64,000 nucleotides of DNA from JBEKTY01 sp049515555 (GTDB taxonomy: Bacteria > Planctomycetota > Planctomycetia > Pirellulales > Thermoguttaceae): assembly GCA_049515555.1 (NCBI GenBank), contig JBEKTY010000060.1:1-64000 (forward strand). Direction: 5' to 3'. Shown here piece by piece: positions 16,935 to 25,955 of the stretch; the first letter of the stretch is position 1; each line of letters begins with the position of its first letter. The notes beneath the pieces were generated by a model. It was given only the letters and a program-made list of their open reading frames with translations. It did not search any database and had not been told where the DNA came from. Both the position numbers and the translations under genes were made by a program.

Positions 16935-18065
16935 TCAGGCGGCAATGCGGATGGATTTGGACTTGCACGCGGAAGCAAGGGCATTTTTCACCGCCACAGT
17001 GATAATGCCGACCTCGCTCCGGGAAAGTGCCGGCCAGCTCGGCAGGTTGATTCCGCGGCTGGCCAGGTCCTGTGCGTTCGGAAGGTCCAGATATCGTCTC
17101 TGGTACATCGGCATCGTATGGACCGGATTGAAGAAGGGACGCGTTTCGATCCCCTGATTCCCCAAGTGCTCGCGCACAAGGCTCTTGATCCGCTGATCCT
17201 CGAACAATACGGAAACCATCCAGTACGTGTGAAACAGTTCGGCCGGACAGGCCTGAAAACGCACGGGCTCCCCCTGGAGGTCTTCTTGATACCACTGGGC
17301 GAGTCTTCGTTTCTTGGCCAGGGTGTCGTCGATTCTTTCGAGCTGTGCCAGACCGATCGCGGCACAGATGTTCGTCATGCGGTAGTTGAAGCCGAGCTGG
17401 TCGTGCCAATACTCGCGGTAGTCGGCCAACCCCTGGCCTTTGTATGACAGCAGCCGTTTGTGAATCGCCGGGGAGGACGTGGCGACCAAGCCGCCTTCCC
17501 CGGTGGTGATCGTCTTGTTGCCGAAGAAACTGAAGCAGGCGACGTCGCCCAGCGTGCCGGCAACCCTGCCGTGCAGTTTCGAGCCGAAGGCCTCGGCGCA
17601 ATCCTCGATCACCAGGATGCCGCGATCGCGGGCAATCTGCATGATCGCCCGCATGTCGCACATTCCCCCATACAAGTGCACGGCCATGATGGCCCGGGTC
17701 CGCGGCGTGACCTTGCGGGCGACGGCCGCCGCGTCCATTTGCCACGTGTCGGCGTGGCTATCCACGAAGACGGGGGTTGCGCCGGCGGCAACAATCGGAT
17801 TCACCGAGGCAATGTACGTCAGCGTGGGCACAATCACTTCGTCCCCCGGGCCGATCCCCAACCCTCCCAAGGCGGTCTGAATCGCCGTCGTGCCGTTGCT
17901 GACCGATGCGCAATGGGGAATTCCGAGGTAGGCTGCCAGTTCCGCCTCGAACTTGGCGACATACCCGCCCTTGGATGAGATCCAACCGCTCTCGATGCAA
18001 TCGAGAACGTACTGCTTCTCGTTGCCCGACAAATCAGGCCGATAGACCGGGATCTTGACGTTCAT
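16935..18065 (-). CDS. DegT/DnrJ/EryC1 aminotransferase, perosamine-synthase-like
   Basis: A 376-residue PLP enzyme that aminates a keto nucleotide sugar using glutamate. Lys184 in SFFGNKTITTGEGG is the internal aldimine lysine and Asp155 in VIEDCAEAFG contacts the PLP nitrogen. The opening IPVYRPDLSGNEKQYV and WISSKGGYV, and VPTLTYIASVNPI, closely follow GDP-perosamine synthase (RfbE/Per). Its likely substrate is the 4-keto-6-deoxy sugar from the dehydratase at 8740-9723. ATG 18065 has GGAAGAG about 8 bases upstream. The stop is 9 bases before the ATG of the FkbM gene, so the two are coupled. Cysteine in EDCAEAF, where alanine is usual, is a small oddity. Confidence 0.85.
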   Translation of the reverse strand: MNVKIPVYRPDLSGNEKQYVLDCIESGWISSKGGYVAKFEAELAAYLGIPHCASVSNGTTAIQTALGGLGIGPGDEVIVPTLTYIASVNPIVAAGATPVFVDSHADTWQMDAAAVARKVTPRTRAIMAVHLYGGMCDMRAIMQIARDRGILVIEDCAEAFGSKLHGRVAGTLGDVACFSFFGNKTITTGEGGLVATSSPAIHKRLLSYKGQGLADYREYWHDQLGFNYRMTNICAAIGLAQLERIDDTLAKKRRLAQWYQEDLQGEPVRFQACPAELFHTYWMVSVLFEDQRIKSLVREHLGNQGIETRPFFNPVHTMPMYQRRYLDLPNAQDLASRGINLPSWPALSRSEVGIITVAVKNALASACKSKSIRIAA

Positions 18066-18098
18066 ACGGCGATCTCTTCCGTGAGAAGTTCCGTGTCG

Positions 18099-18132
18099 TC
18101 AATATATGCACTTGGCCATCAATATATACACT
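18099..18132 (-). promoter_or_regulatory. AT-rich direct repeat upstream of the aminotransferase
   Basis: TCAATATATGCACT at 18099-18112 and TCAATATATACACT at 18119-18132 are 14-base copies with a 20-base period and one mismatch. They are strikingly AT-rich for this locus and lie 34-67 bases upstream of the aminotransferase ATG at 18065. Paired boxes at two helical turns suit a dimeric regulator, and TATATT could also serve as a -10. No regulator gene is nearby. Confidence 0.4.
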
Positions 18133-18189
18133 CAGGAGAGAATCTCAAATGGCAAATCTGGCCCTCGAAAGAGCGTGAAAGCGGATGTG

Positions 18190-18858
18190 TCAAAGGTAGG
18201 GGTCTTCAGCCGAGCGGCTCCGCACGATTCGAGCCGGTGTGCCGTAGGCCACAACGTGGGACGGCAGGTCGCGGAGGACCGTGGCTCCCGCCCCGACTAC
18301 CGTATGGGAGCCGATCGTCAAGCGATCAATGATGTTTGCGCCGAGGCAAACTGCCGTAAACTCTCCGGATTCGACAGCCCCGCCAGCACACGAATTTGGT
18401 GCAAAACTCGCAAAACTCCCCACTTTACCGTCGTGATCGACCGAGCAGTTGGTATTCAAGATGCAAAAATCGCCGATCACCGTATCACTGTTGACGACGC
18501 AACCGGCCATGATCACATTTCCCACGCCGAGACGGACGTTTTTTGCCAATTGTGCTCGCGGGTGGATTGCATTCGGGAACTCGATCCTTGGGCAGCGGGA
18601 TTGGACCGCGGCAACGATTCGCGACCGTCTCCAGTTGTCGCCGATTGCCACCACCACGCCCTGAATGCCGCAATCGGAGGCAAGCCGGGGCAAGTCGTCG
18701 TCGCGGCCCAACACCGGGTACCCGAGCACTTGTTGGTCCAAGGGCAGGACGGCATCCACAATGCCGGCGATGCGCATTCCCCCCATCTTTTCCAGAATGT
18801 CGATAATGACCTTGCCGTGGCCGCCACCGCCGATCACCGCGACGTTCATGACTCTCAT
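18190..18858 (-). CDS. NeuD/PglD-type sugar O/N-acetyltransferase
   Basis: A 222-residue acyltransferase with an N-terminal Rossmann-like substrate domain (VIGGGGHGKVI, residues 8-18) and a C-terminal left-handed beta-helix of hexapeptide repeats (such as VRLGVGNVIMAGCVV). His142 in VDHDGKVG is the expected catalytic base that deprotonates the sugar amine. Relatives acetylate UDP-4-amino sugars (PglD) or perosamine (PerB) with acetyl-CoA. Sitting directly upstream of the perosamine-synthase-like gene, it would acylate that amino sugar. Starts at 18858 or 18849 are both possible. It follows the GT4 gene at 18867 by only 8 bases, so it is in the same run. Confidence 0.85.
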   Translation of the reverse strand: MRVMNVAVIGGGGHGKVIIDILEKMGGMRIAGIVDAVLPLDQQVLGYPVLGRDDDLPRLASDCGIQGVVVAIGDNWRRSRIVAAVQSRCPRIEFPNAIHPRAQLAKNVRLGVGNVIMAGCVVNSDTVIGDFCILNTNCSVDHDGKVGSFASFAPNSCAGGAVESGEFTAVCLGANIIDRLTIGSHTVVGAGATVLRDLPSHVVAYGTPARIVRSRSAEDPYL

Positions 18859-18866
18859 AATTCAGA

Positions 18867-20189
18867 TTAAGGCCAGAACCGCGATATTTCCGAGGCGATC
18901 GGCCCGATAGCACTGCTGCCGCGGACATGGCCCATCTCGATCAACTCGCGCTTCACGCGCCCGAGGAACCGCGTTCGCACGTCGCCATCGTTCGGCAACA
19001 GATCCAGAAGCCCCAGCAACTTCTGGGCGTAGATCTCGGCCGTGCAGTGTCGTCGGACGTGCTCGCGGGCATTTTGCGAGAGCTGCCGTCTTCGATCGGC
19101 ATCGGTCACAAGACTGCGGATCGCCTGCTCCAGGCTCTTTTCTTCGTCTTGCAGAGGAATGCGAACCAGGCTCGATTCGGGCATGTCGCGGTAGGCCCCG
19201 ATATCGCTGACAATCGTCGGCAGGCCGAAGTACATGGCCTCGATCAGCGAGGCGGAACCCGTTTCAAGCACCGGGTGCCGCAGATTGACGCAGATGTTGG
19301 CCTTGCACAGATACTCGTAGAGCACGTCGTCCGGTTGATGTCCGAGGAACTCGACGGTCGAGCCCAGACCGTAGCGGGCAACCCGATCATGGAGTGATTG
19401 CGCGTATTCCCGATGAGTCAGCGGGCCGATGAGGTGAAAGACGACGGAGTTCTTCAGATCGGGGTTTCTGCCCAACACGTCGAGCACCGCATGCGAGCGC
19501 TTGTTGGGATTGACGTGTCCCAGCGTCAGCAGGTGGACCTTCCCGTCGTCGCCCGGGCGGCCTCGATCCAACGTGGGGATGATCTTATCTAGCTCCCCGT
19601 ATTGGAAGTGGGGAAGCATTGGGGTGGCCATCGGCAAATGGCTCTTGGCCCGCACCAGGACCGCCGCGAATTGTGAATGCACAACCACTGCCTTGGCGTT
19701 GGCGGCACACGGCTCCCAAAACGGGTAATCGACCACTTCATCGGTCTCGTGCAAGAGGCTGCCGCCCGTAAGGCCCTGACTCGCCTTGTCGCGGACCCCG
19801 GGACCATAGAGTTCCTCGAGCGCAGCCAGGTACTTCGCCCGGCTGCCCAGATGGTTCAGGTAATAGCCGGCAAAGAAATGATGCATGCAGTAGTCGTGAA
19901 TAATGGCCACGCCGGGGTTCCGCCGGGCAACTTCAAGAATCGGCAGATGGAAGGGAAGATAGTTGCCAAAGTTGTAGATCAAGTGGTCATAGCCGGCGAG
20001 GTCTTCGGTGGAAGTGCCGGCAGAATCGAAATGCCGAACCGTCAGCCCGGTCGAATGCAGGCCTTCCTGATGGTGGGTCCAGATGTCGACTTCGCAATCA
20101 AAGACCTTAACGAGGGCCTCGGCGACGACTTTGCCGACCCTGCCGATGGCGCTGTTCTTGCAGAAGGGGGTGAACCAGGCGAGCTTCAT
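18867..20189 (-). CDS. GT4-family glycosyltransferase
   Basis: A 440-residue retaining GT-B glycosyltransferase. The N-terminal domain starts KLAWFTPFCKNSAIGRV, and the donor domain has LLTLGHVNPNKR and the E-x7-E motif in LETGSASLIEAMYFGLP with IVSDIGAYRD after it. No signal peptide or membrane helix is seen, so it acts on the cytoplasmic side on lipid-linked glycan. It overlaps the next upstream gene (20186-21220) by four bases. It differs from the two following paralogues in its N-terminal half, so it probably has a distinct acceptor. Donor sugar is not predictable from sequence. Confidence 0.85.
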   Translation of the reverse strand: MKLAWFTPFCKNSAIGRVGKVVAEALVKVFDCEVDIWTHHQEGLHSTGLTVRHFDSAGTSTEDLAGYDHLIYNFGNYLPFHLPILEVARRNPGVAIIHDYCMHHFFAGYYLNHLGSRAKYLAALEELYGPGVRDKASQGLTGGSLLHETDEVVDYPFWEPCAANAKAVVVHSQFAAVLVRAKSHLPMATPMLPHFQYGELDKIIPTLDRGRPGDDGKVHLLTLGHVNPNKRSHAVLDVLGRNPDLKNSVVFHLIGPLTHREYAQSLHDRVARYGLGSTVEFLGHQPDDVLYEYLCKANICVNLRHPVLETGSASLIEAMYFGLPTIVSDIGAYRDMPESSLVRIPLQDEEKSLEQAIRSLVTDADRRRQLSQNAREHVRRHCTAEIYAQKLLGLLDLLPNDGDVRTRFLGRVKRELIEMGHVRGSSAIGPIASEISRFWP

Positions 20190-21220
20190 TGCGTCAACTT
20201 TGTGACAACGTTGTCCCAGGTGATATTCAATCGCCGCACGGTCTCGAGCCCGGCCGCTCCCATGGAACGGGCCTTGTCGCGCGCCACGAACAAGTCGTCC
20301 ATAGCCTCCGCCAACGCCTCCGCGGCAGGTGCTACAACGCGGCCGCTGCGGTTATCCTCGACAAAGGCCAGCACTCCGCCGGAATCCGACGTTGTGATCA
20401 CCGGCTTGCACGACTGATAGGCTTCGAGGGTGACCAATCCGTGGTCCTCGTTGGAAGGGACGAAAATGCATCCCAGCGCGTTGGCGAACAATTGGACCTT
20501 CTCTTCTTGGGGAATGAACGTTCCCCGCAGCTCCACCCGATCCTTGAGCCCGTAGCGGTGGATCAGCGATTGGCACTCATTGAGATCGTCGGGGCTATCC
20601 GGAGGGCCCACGAGGACCAGACGCGCATCGGTCTTGCAGTACCGCATGGCCTCGATCATCAGCGACTGCCGTTTGCTACGGTTGATGCGGCTGGGGCAGA
20701 AATAGTAGTCTCCCTGCCCGCCTTCGTGGAACATCGCGATGTCCTGCGGCGGCGGGTAAAGAGGCTCGGCCAAAATCTGGTTGTACCGTTCCAGCCGCTC
20801 GGCCACAACCGGATTGTTGGTGAAGATCTTCCGTGCCTCGGGAATAAAGGCGTTGTCCGCCTGGATAATGACACGACGCACGGTCACTCCGGCGGGGGTG
20901 TCCGGAATGCGCTGGTGCTCTGTGCCCCAGAGATCATAGGCCTGGCGGAACTGATGGATCAGCCAGATTATCTTATTGGGATGCTGAATATAGTAGGCAG
21001 GGAACTTCATGGCAATGACGCGGTCAACATTCTCCAGCCGCATCAGCCGCACTGCCAGAATCTGGTGGAGAATCAATTCCGGCGGATCCCATTGAAATGG
21101 TATTCGGATCACCTCCACGTCGTGCCCCGCATGGAGCAAACTGTCTTTCAAGGCGTCGGCGTGGAACTCGGCCCCGCCGTAAATGAAAGGAACCGCGTTC
21201 GTGACAATGGCGATTTTCAC
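20186..21220 (-). CDS. GT4-family glycosyltransferase (paralogue pair, member 1)
   Basis: A 344-residue GT-B enzyme. It opens MKIAIVTNAVPFIYGGAE, has FCPSRINRSKRQSL in the linker-donor domain and an E-x7-E motif in NEDHGLVTLEAY, followed by ITTSDSGGVLAFVED. It is clearly paralogous to the gene at 21217-22368: both share HPNK-x-x-W-x-IH, a DLWxT segment, IPxTPxGxxVRR and a closing TWDNVV/SWDHVI. Start overlaps the upstream stop by four bases (ATGA), so the two are translationally coupled. The pair probably arose by tandem duplication and may add successive similar sugars. Confidence 0.85.
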   Translation of the reverse strand: MKIAIVTNAVPFIYGGAEFHADALKDSLLHAGHDVEVIRIPFQWDPPELILHQILAVRLMRLENVDRVIAMKFPAYYIQHPNKIIWLIHQFRQAYDLWGTEHQRIPDTPAGVTVRRVIIQADNAFIPEARKIFTNNPVVAERLERYNQILAEPLYPPPQDIAMFHEGGQGDYYFCPSRINRSKRQSLMIEAMRYCKTDARLVLVGPPDSPDDLNECQSLIHRYGLKDRVELRGTFIPQEEKVQLFANALGCIFVPSNEDHGLVTLEAYQSCKPVITTSDSGGVLAFVEDNRSGRVVAPAAEALAEAMDDLFVARDKARSMGAAGLETVRRLNITWDNVVTKLTQ

Positions 21221-22368
21221 TTGAGCAGCGCCTCGATGACGTGGTCCCAGGAAATACCCAATTCATCGACGCGCCGCCGGGCGGCCTTGCCCATCCTCTC
21301 GGCGGCGGCCCGGTCGTCGTAGAGTTGATCCATGGCCTGGGCCAGCGACGCCGCGTCGGGGCTCACGACCAGTCCGTTCGAGCCGTGCTCGACCAGTTCC
21401 AGGACGCCGCCCGCATCCGTGGTGGTAATGATGGCCTTCTCGGAATAGGACGCCTCCAGCCCGACGTAGCCGTAGGAGTCCTCGCCCAGGGGGAAGTACA
21501 GGCAGCCCAAGGCGTGGGCCAGCAGCTCCTGTTTCTCCCGCTCGCTGACAAAGCGGTCCAAGACCGTGATCCGGGCCTCGGCCCCGGAGCTCGCCACGGC
21601 GGTCTTGATCCGCTCGCGATCCACCGGGGTGTCGGGATTGCCGGCAATCAGCAGCTTGACGCCGCTCTTGACGTGCTGCATGGCCTTTACGGCGACGTGC
21701 TGCCGCTTGATCGAGGCGATGCGGCTTATGTAGAGCATGTAGTCGCCGTAGCGGTCGCAATAGAACCCCTGGGTGCTTTTCAAAGGCGGGTAAAGGACGC
21801 CTGCCTTGATCTGGTTGAACTTTTCCAGGCGGTCGGCAACGACCCGCGAATTGGCGTAGACCCGCTTCGCCGACGCCAGTCCCTCGTTGTCCGATCGCGC
21901 CAACAAGCGCCGCACGGCGAGCCCTTCCGGCGTGGCCGGTATGCCTTGCATCGGGGTGTTCCACAGGTCGAACGCCCCGCGATGGTGATGGATGAACCAG
22001 CACGCCTTGTTGGGGTGATTCACGATGTAGCTCGGCGTGCGGACGGCGATCAGACGATCGGCGTAGTCTTCCATGTGGAGCAGCTTAAGGGCGACGAGCT
22101 GCTTGGGGATCTGGGCCCAATCGTCCGAGAACGGCCAGAGGAACAGGTCCACTTCATGCCCGTACTCACGGAACTTGACCTGCAGCGAATCCACCATGTG
22201 CCGATCGCCGCCGCGCGTGAAGGGGACCATCGTCGTGACTATCAGCACTTTTTTCGAGGAACCGGCCACGATCGCCCTGCCCGGCCTGGCTGGAAGCGGC
22301 GACTGCCCGGACTTCACGGCTGCAGGCTTGCCGTTGCCTTTGTTGTGCAATGCTAGCAATGCTGTCAT
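21217..22368 (-). CDS. GT4-family glycosyltransferase (paralogue pair, member 2)
   Basis: A 383-residue GT-B enzyme and first gene of the minus-strand glycan run. It has an N-terminal extension of about 38 residues rich in Ala/Pro/Lys before KVLIVTTMVPFTRGGDR, where its paralogue starts. The donor domain has YISRIASIKRQHV and the acidic pair spaced E-x8-E in GEDSYGYVGLEAS, one residue longer than the canonical E-x7-E. A later start would remove the extension but I see no better ribosome site. The upstream stretch 22369-22584 holds nothing I can name, but should contain the promoter for this run. Confidence 0.8.
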   Translation of the reverse strand: MTALLALHNKGNGKPAAVKSGQSPLPARPGRAIVAGSSKKVLIVTTMVPFTRGGDRHMVDSLQVKFREYGHEVDLFLWPFSDDWAQIPKQLVALKLLHMEDYADRLIAVRTPSYIVNHPNKACWFIHHHRGAFDLWNTPMQGIPATPEGLAVRRLLARSDNEGLASAKRVYANSRVVADRLEKFNQIKAGVLYPPLKSTQGFYCDRYGDYMLYISRIASIKRQHVAVKAMQHVKSGVKLLIAGNPDTPVDRERIKTAVASSGAEARITVLDRFVSEREKQELLAHALGCLYFPLGEDSYGYVGLEASYSEKAIITTTDAGGVLELVEHGSNGLVVSPDAASLAQAMDQLYDDRAAAERMGKAARRRVDELGISWDHVIEALLK

Positions 22369-22584
22369 TATTCGTGGCAGTGGCTGGAGCAGCGTCGTTC
22401 AAACTACAGGCCATTACCGTTCGCCGCCGGATTGACGGCAACGGGCGGCAACTATAACCCAGTCCTGCAATTTATACAACGCCAACAAGGAGTACCACCA
22501 GGACTGCAAATGCCACCAGTGCTAGCACTCGGCCGGCAAAGTGCTTACGGGACAATCGACAGCCCGGCTTCGAATGGCCTCGGC

Positions 22585-24695
22585 TCACTTGCTCCGCCGC
22601 AGGCAGAAGTCGACTTCCACGCCGGAAGGCTCCATTTCTTGCTTGGGGAGCGAATCACCGGTGTACGACAAGTCGTAACGGGCCTTGGCGCCTTCAGCCG
22701 TCAGACGCAGCACGATCGGGCCGTCCCGCTGCCCGCGAAGATCCAAGACGGCTTCGGTCCCCTGGAGGCCGCTGGCGACGGTCTTCCCGTTCAGGGCGAC
22801 AGAATCGATTTCCCCTTGCGAAGCGCCTTCCATTGCTCGGCGTCGAAGGGGCCGGGGCCCGCGGCCGGCGCTGATTTTCCCAAGCGAGCCACGGGCACGC
22901 AGATCCCGGCGGCGTTTGCGCACGCATAGCGGAGCCGGCCGTCGGCGGCGCTGAACGCGGCTTCCATCGGCGCCGCCGCCGACCGCCGGTCCTGGCCGCA
23001 GTTGGCCTGCCACGTGCCCAGACGCGGCTTGGGATTCGGCGCAGGGTCTTGAACGTCGAACAGTCCGTCCTTCTCGCCAGCGTCGAACAGGTTGCCGTCG
23101 CACAGGTTGCTTTCCATGCGGCCGAGGTAGATCCGCCGGGGACAGGCGAAGAAAACGTTGTTGAGCACCTGGTTCCCGCGGCAGTCGCCCATGCGCCCGT
23201 CCGCGATCATCCGGCCCGCCTGGAGGTTGTTCACGCAGGCTGCGAAGCCGCGGACGTTGCCGAAGAAATTGTGGGCCACGACGGTGTCGTTCGAGCTGTC
23301 GGCGCAGATCGCCGAGCCATCTTTGGGGTCCGCGGAGTCTGTGCCGGCGCTGGGCCGGATGTTCCAGAAGACATTATGGTCCAGGACGTTGGGCGCGTGG
23401 CTGACTTCGACGAACAACGCCCCGTTGCACGAAGTGATGTCGTGAAACAGGTTGCCCGTCACGCGGCAGTTCACATTCAAGTAGTCGAGCCAGACTCCCG
23501 CGGCGCGATGCAGGTCGCGGAACGTGTTGCGACGGATGAGCACGCTGTGGGCGGTGTGGAACTTCAGTCCGGCGACCTCCCACATCCGCTCGATGTCCAG
23601 GCCGCCGATGCGCTGGACGAGGTTGTCCTCGACGAGCGTCTGGTCGACGCAGGTGCAGCCGGCAATGCCGCAGACGCCGCAGTCGCTCACCCGGTTGCCG
23701 CGGAGGATGTGGCGGCCGCACTCCGCCGGCTTGGCCGCCTTCCAGTCCTGGTTGCCCACGTCGACGCCGCAGGCATTGGCCCAGCGGACCTCGTTCTTCT
23801 CCAGGATCCAATGGTGGCCGCGGTTGGTGCTGACCATTCCGCGCTGCGGCACCGGGACCCCGTCGGCCGCGCACTGGAAGCGAAAACCGCGGACGCGGAT
23901 GTAGCCCAGGCCCCGCTCGCGGGGGGCGAACGCCTGTTCCCGCACGCTGATCTCCAGCCCGGCCCGCCGCGGATCGGCATCTCCGGGAAGCCGGAAGTGG
24001 ATGCGCAGGCCGGGCTCCTCGACCCAAAAAGCGCCGTCCCGGCGGGCAAGCTCGGCGTAGCGAAAGACCTGCTCGAGCGGCTTGCCGTCGACGAAGACCC
24101 GGCCGCGCCGCAGCAGGTACTTGGCAGCGTCGTCCAGGTTGCGGTAAATGACGAACTCTTCGTGGATGTTCCTGGCCGAGAAGGGGTTGTAGCCCGCGAA
24201 CGTCTCCGCCGGGAGATCGGCCATCCAGGCGGTCTTCAGCGGCGGTTCCCAGCCGGAACTCGGCTGGCAGCGAGGCTGCCAGGGGTCGGCCCCCGTGACG
24301 ACCACTCGCTCGCCGTCGGCGGCCTCGTAGGCGATCATGCCCTGGGGCCCCTTGCCGCCGCGTCGCGGGCTGACGCACTCCCGGTAGACGCCCGCGTGGA
24401 CGACGACTTTCTCGCCGGGCTGCAGGATCTCCGCCGCGCGGCCGATCGTTTTCAGGGGTTTCTCCCGCGTGCCGGGGTTCGCGTCGGAAGATTGCGGATC
24501 CTGGCAGGCAACGTGGTAGGTCGTCCGGTAGTCCGTGCGGTCGTCCCAGAACGGAAACGCCGTCCCGTCCGGGAGAAGCACCTTCTCCTCGGCCGCCAGC
24601 GGCCCGGATGCTGCAAAGGCGGCGCAAACCGCTAGCGCTACGGCCGACAACCGCCTCCTCGTTCCGGCACCCGTCCTCTGCTGCGGTGTCTGCAT
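22585..24695 (-). pseudogene. Secreted parallel beta-helix protein with a frameshift near its 3' end
   Basis: A right-handed parallel beta-helix protein of the pectate-lyase/poly-saccharide-lyase fold type. It has a signal peptide (RRRLSAVALAVCAAFAASG), a DUF1565-like start (DANPGTREKPLKTIGRAAEIL) and many short Asn/Gly-rich coils (LVEDNLVQRIGG, ILRGNRVSDCGVCG). ATG 24695 has AGGAG 7 bases upstream. The main frame ends at 22791 after RKGKSILSP, but the -1 frame continues with EIDSVALNGKTVASGLQG and a clean domain to RRSK at 22585. The switch falls at a GGGGAAA run (about 22810-22816). A sequencing error, a true mutation or programmed slippage would all fit; no catalytic residues can be assigned. 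Confidence 0.7.
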
Positions 24696-24803
24696 GTTAC
24701 TGCTCCTGCCGTAGTTCCTCGTTAACTTCTCCGGTACCCCCGTGTGCCTGCGATCAACCCAGGAACGCAGCGAGGTCGCCGATCGCATTGCCGTGATTGC
24801 GGA

Positions 24804-25751
24804 CTAGCGCTGCTGGGCCAAACGCCCGAACACTTCCCGGACGTAGCCAGCGCTGCGCTGATGCACGGCGGCGGTGCCCATCGTCTGTGGCGTTGTTCCC
24901 TCGGGACCTTGCTCGAGCACGACGAGCGGCCGGACGCCGGCCTCCACGAGCCTCTCGACCAGCTCGCGATAGTCGATGTCTCCGTCGCCGAAGGTCTCGC
25001 TCCAGACATTGCCCGTAGACTGCCGTAAGTGCAGTTCCGCAATGCGCGGCCCGTAGAGCTTGACGACGTCGAACAATGCCACCTGAGAATGGCCGGCGCC
25101 GCGGTAGACCCAGTGGGCGTCCAGACACAGGCTCAGCGCGCGGGGGTCGGTCCCCAGCATCATGTGATGGAATTCCCGAGCGGCGTACTGGAGCTCGACG
25201 TCGTGGTTGTGGTACGCCAGGGTGATGCCGACGGCTGCCAGCTCGTGCCCCAGCGTGCCGAGGGCGGCGGCCTGGGTCTTCAGTTGCTGGTCGCTCTTCC
25301 CCTGACGATTCGGAAGCGGACTGGGATTGGTCACGATGATCCGCGTGCCCGCCTCCTTGGCGCTCTTGGCCAGCGCGACGACCCGCTCCACTTCCTTGCC
25401 GACTTTCGCGGGGTCGACCAAATCGCTGCCGGTATAGATCGACCGCAATTCCAGGCCGTGCTTCTTAAGTTGGGCGGCCAGAGGGGCTACTTGACCGGCC
25501 GAACCGAGGCCGGGCTCCAGGCCGTTGATCCCGCTGGCAGCCAGCTCGGCAAGCTCCTCATCGAACGAGAGTTTGGCCTTCTGCTTGTCGCGCCCGCGGA
25601 CGGCGCCGACCGACCACTGGTTGATCGCCACGTGGAGCCCGGGGGCCGGCTCCGCTGTGTACCCGACAGTTGCCCCGCCACACATCAGCGCCGCCGCGGC
25701 GAGCCCGGCGTCGGCCAAGAATCGCCGGCGGTCTTGTGCCGTTTTCTCCAT
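24804..25751 (-). CDS. TAT-exported sugar phosphate isomerase/epimerase-type TIM barrel
   Basis: A 315-residue AP-endonuclease-2/xylose-isomerase-like barrel. The twin-arginine leader is DRRRFLADAG at residues 7-16 followed by a hydrophobic stretch. Metal-site candidates include YHNHDVEL, CLDAHWVYRG and HLRQS, and a late glutamate in VVLEQG, as in hydroxypyruvate isomerase and related epimerases. Export by Tat implies action in the periplasm or paryphoplasm. ATG 25751 is chosen for GGAGGA about 7 bases upstream. It sits downstream of a divergent partner at 25956 and upstream of the beta-helix gene (108 bases), all consistent with glycan breakdown. Substrate unknown. Confidence 0.75.
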   Translation of the reverse strand: MEKTAQDRRRFLADAGLAAAALMCGGATVGYTAEPAPGLHVAINQWSVGAVRGRDKQKAKLSFDEELAELAASGINGLEPGLGSAGQVAPLAAQLKKHGLELRSIYTGSDLVDPAKVGKEVERVVALAKSAKEAGTRIIVTNPSPLPNRQGKSDQQLKTQAAALGTLGHELAAVGITLAYHNHDVELQYAAREFHHMMLGTDPRALSLCLDAHWVYRGAGHSQVALFDVVKLYGPRIAELHLRQSTGNVWSETFGDGDIDYRELVERLVEAGVRPLVVLEQGPEGTTPQTMGTAAVHQRSAGYVREVFGRLAQQR

Positions 25752-25955
25752 GAAATGTTCCTCCCACAATGAATCTTGAACGGTGTGATGGTTCTCGTCA
25801 GCATTTCGCTCCGAGTTGATCGAATGGCGCGTATCATCATAGCAGGTGGTGATTCCGAAAGCAAAAGGAAAGTGTATACTGTGAGCGGCCAGGAATGGTA
25901 CGACCGCTTTCGTGTTGTCGCGATTCGCATCATTTCACACCGTGCGGAGCATGAA

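Noticed and set aside
23049..24635. Open frame of 528 residues opposite the beta-helix gene
   Set aside because: Antisense shadow in GC-rich DNA: no domain, no signal peptide and no ribosome site, whereas the minus strand has a signal peptide and beta-helix coils.
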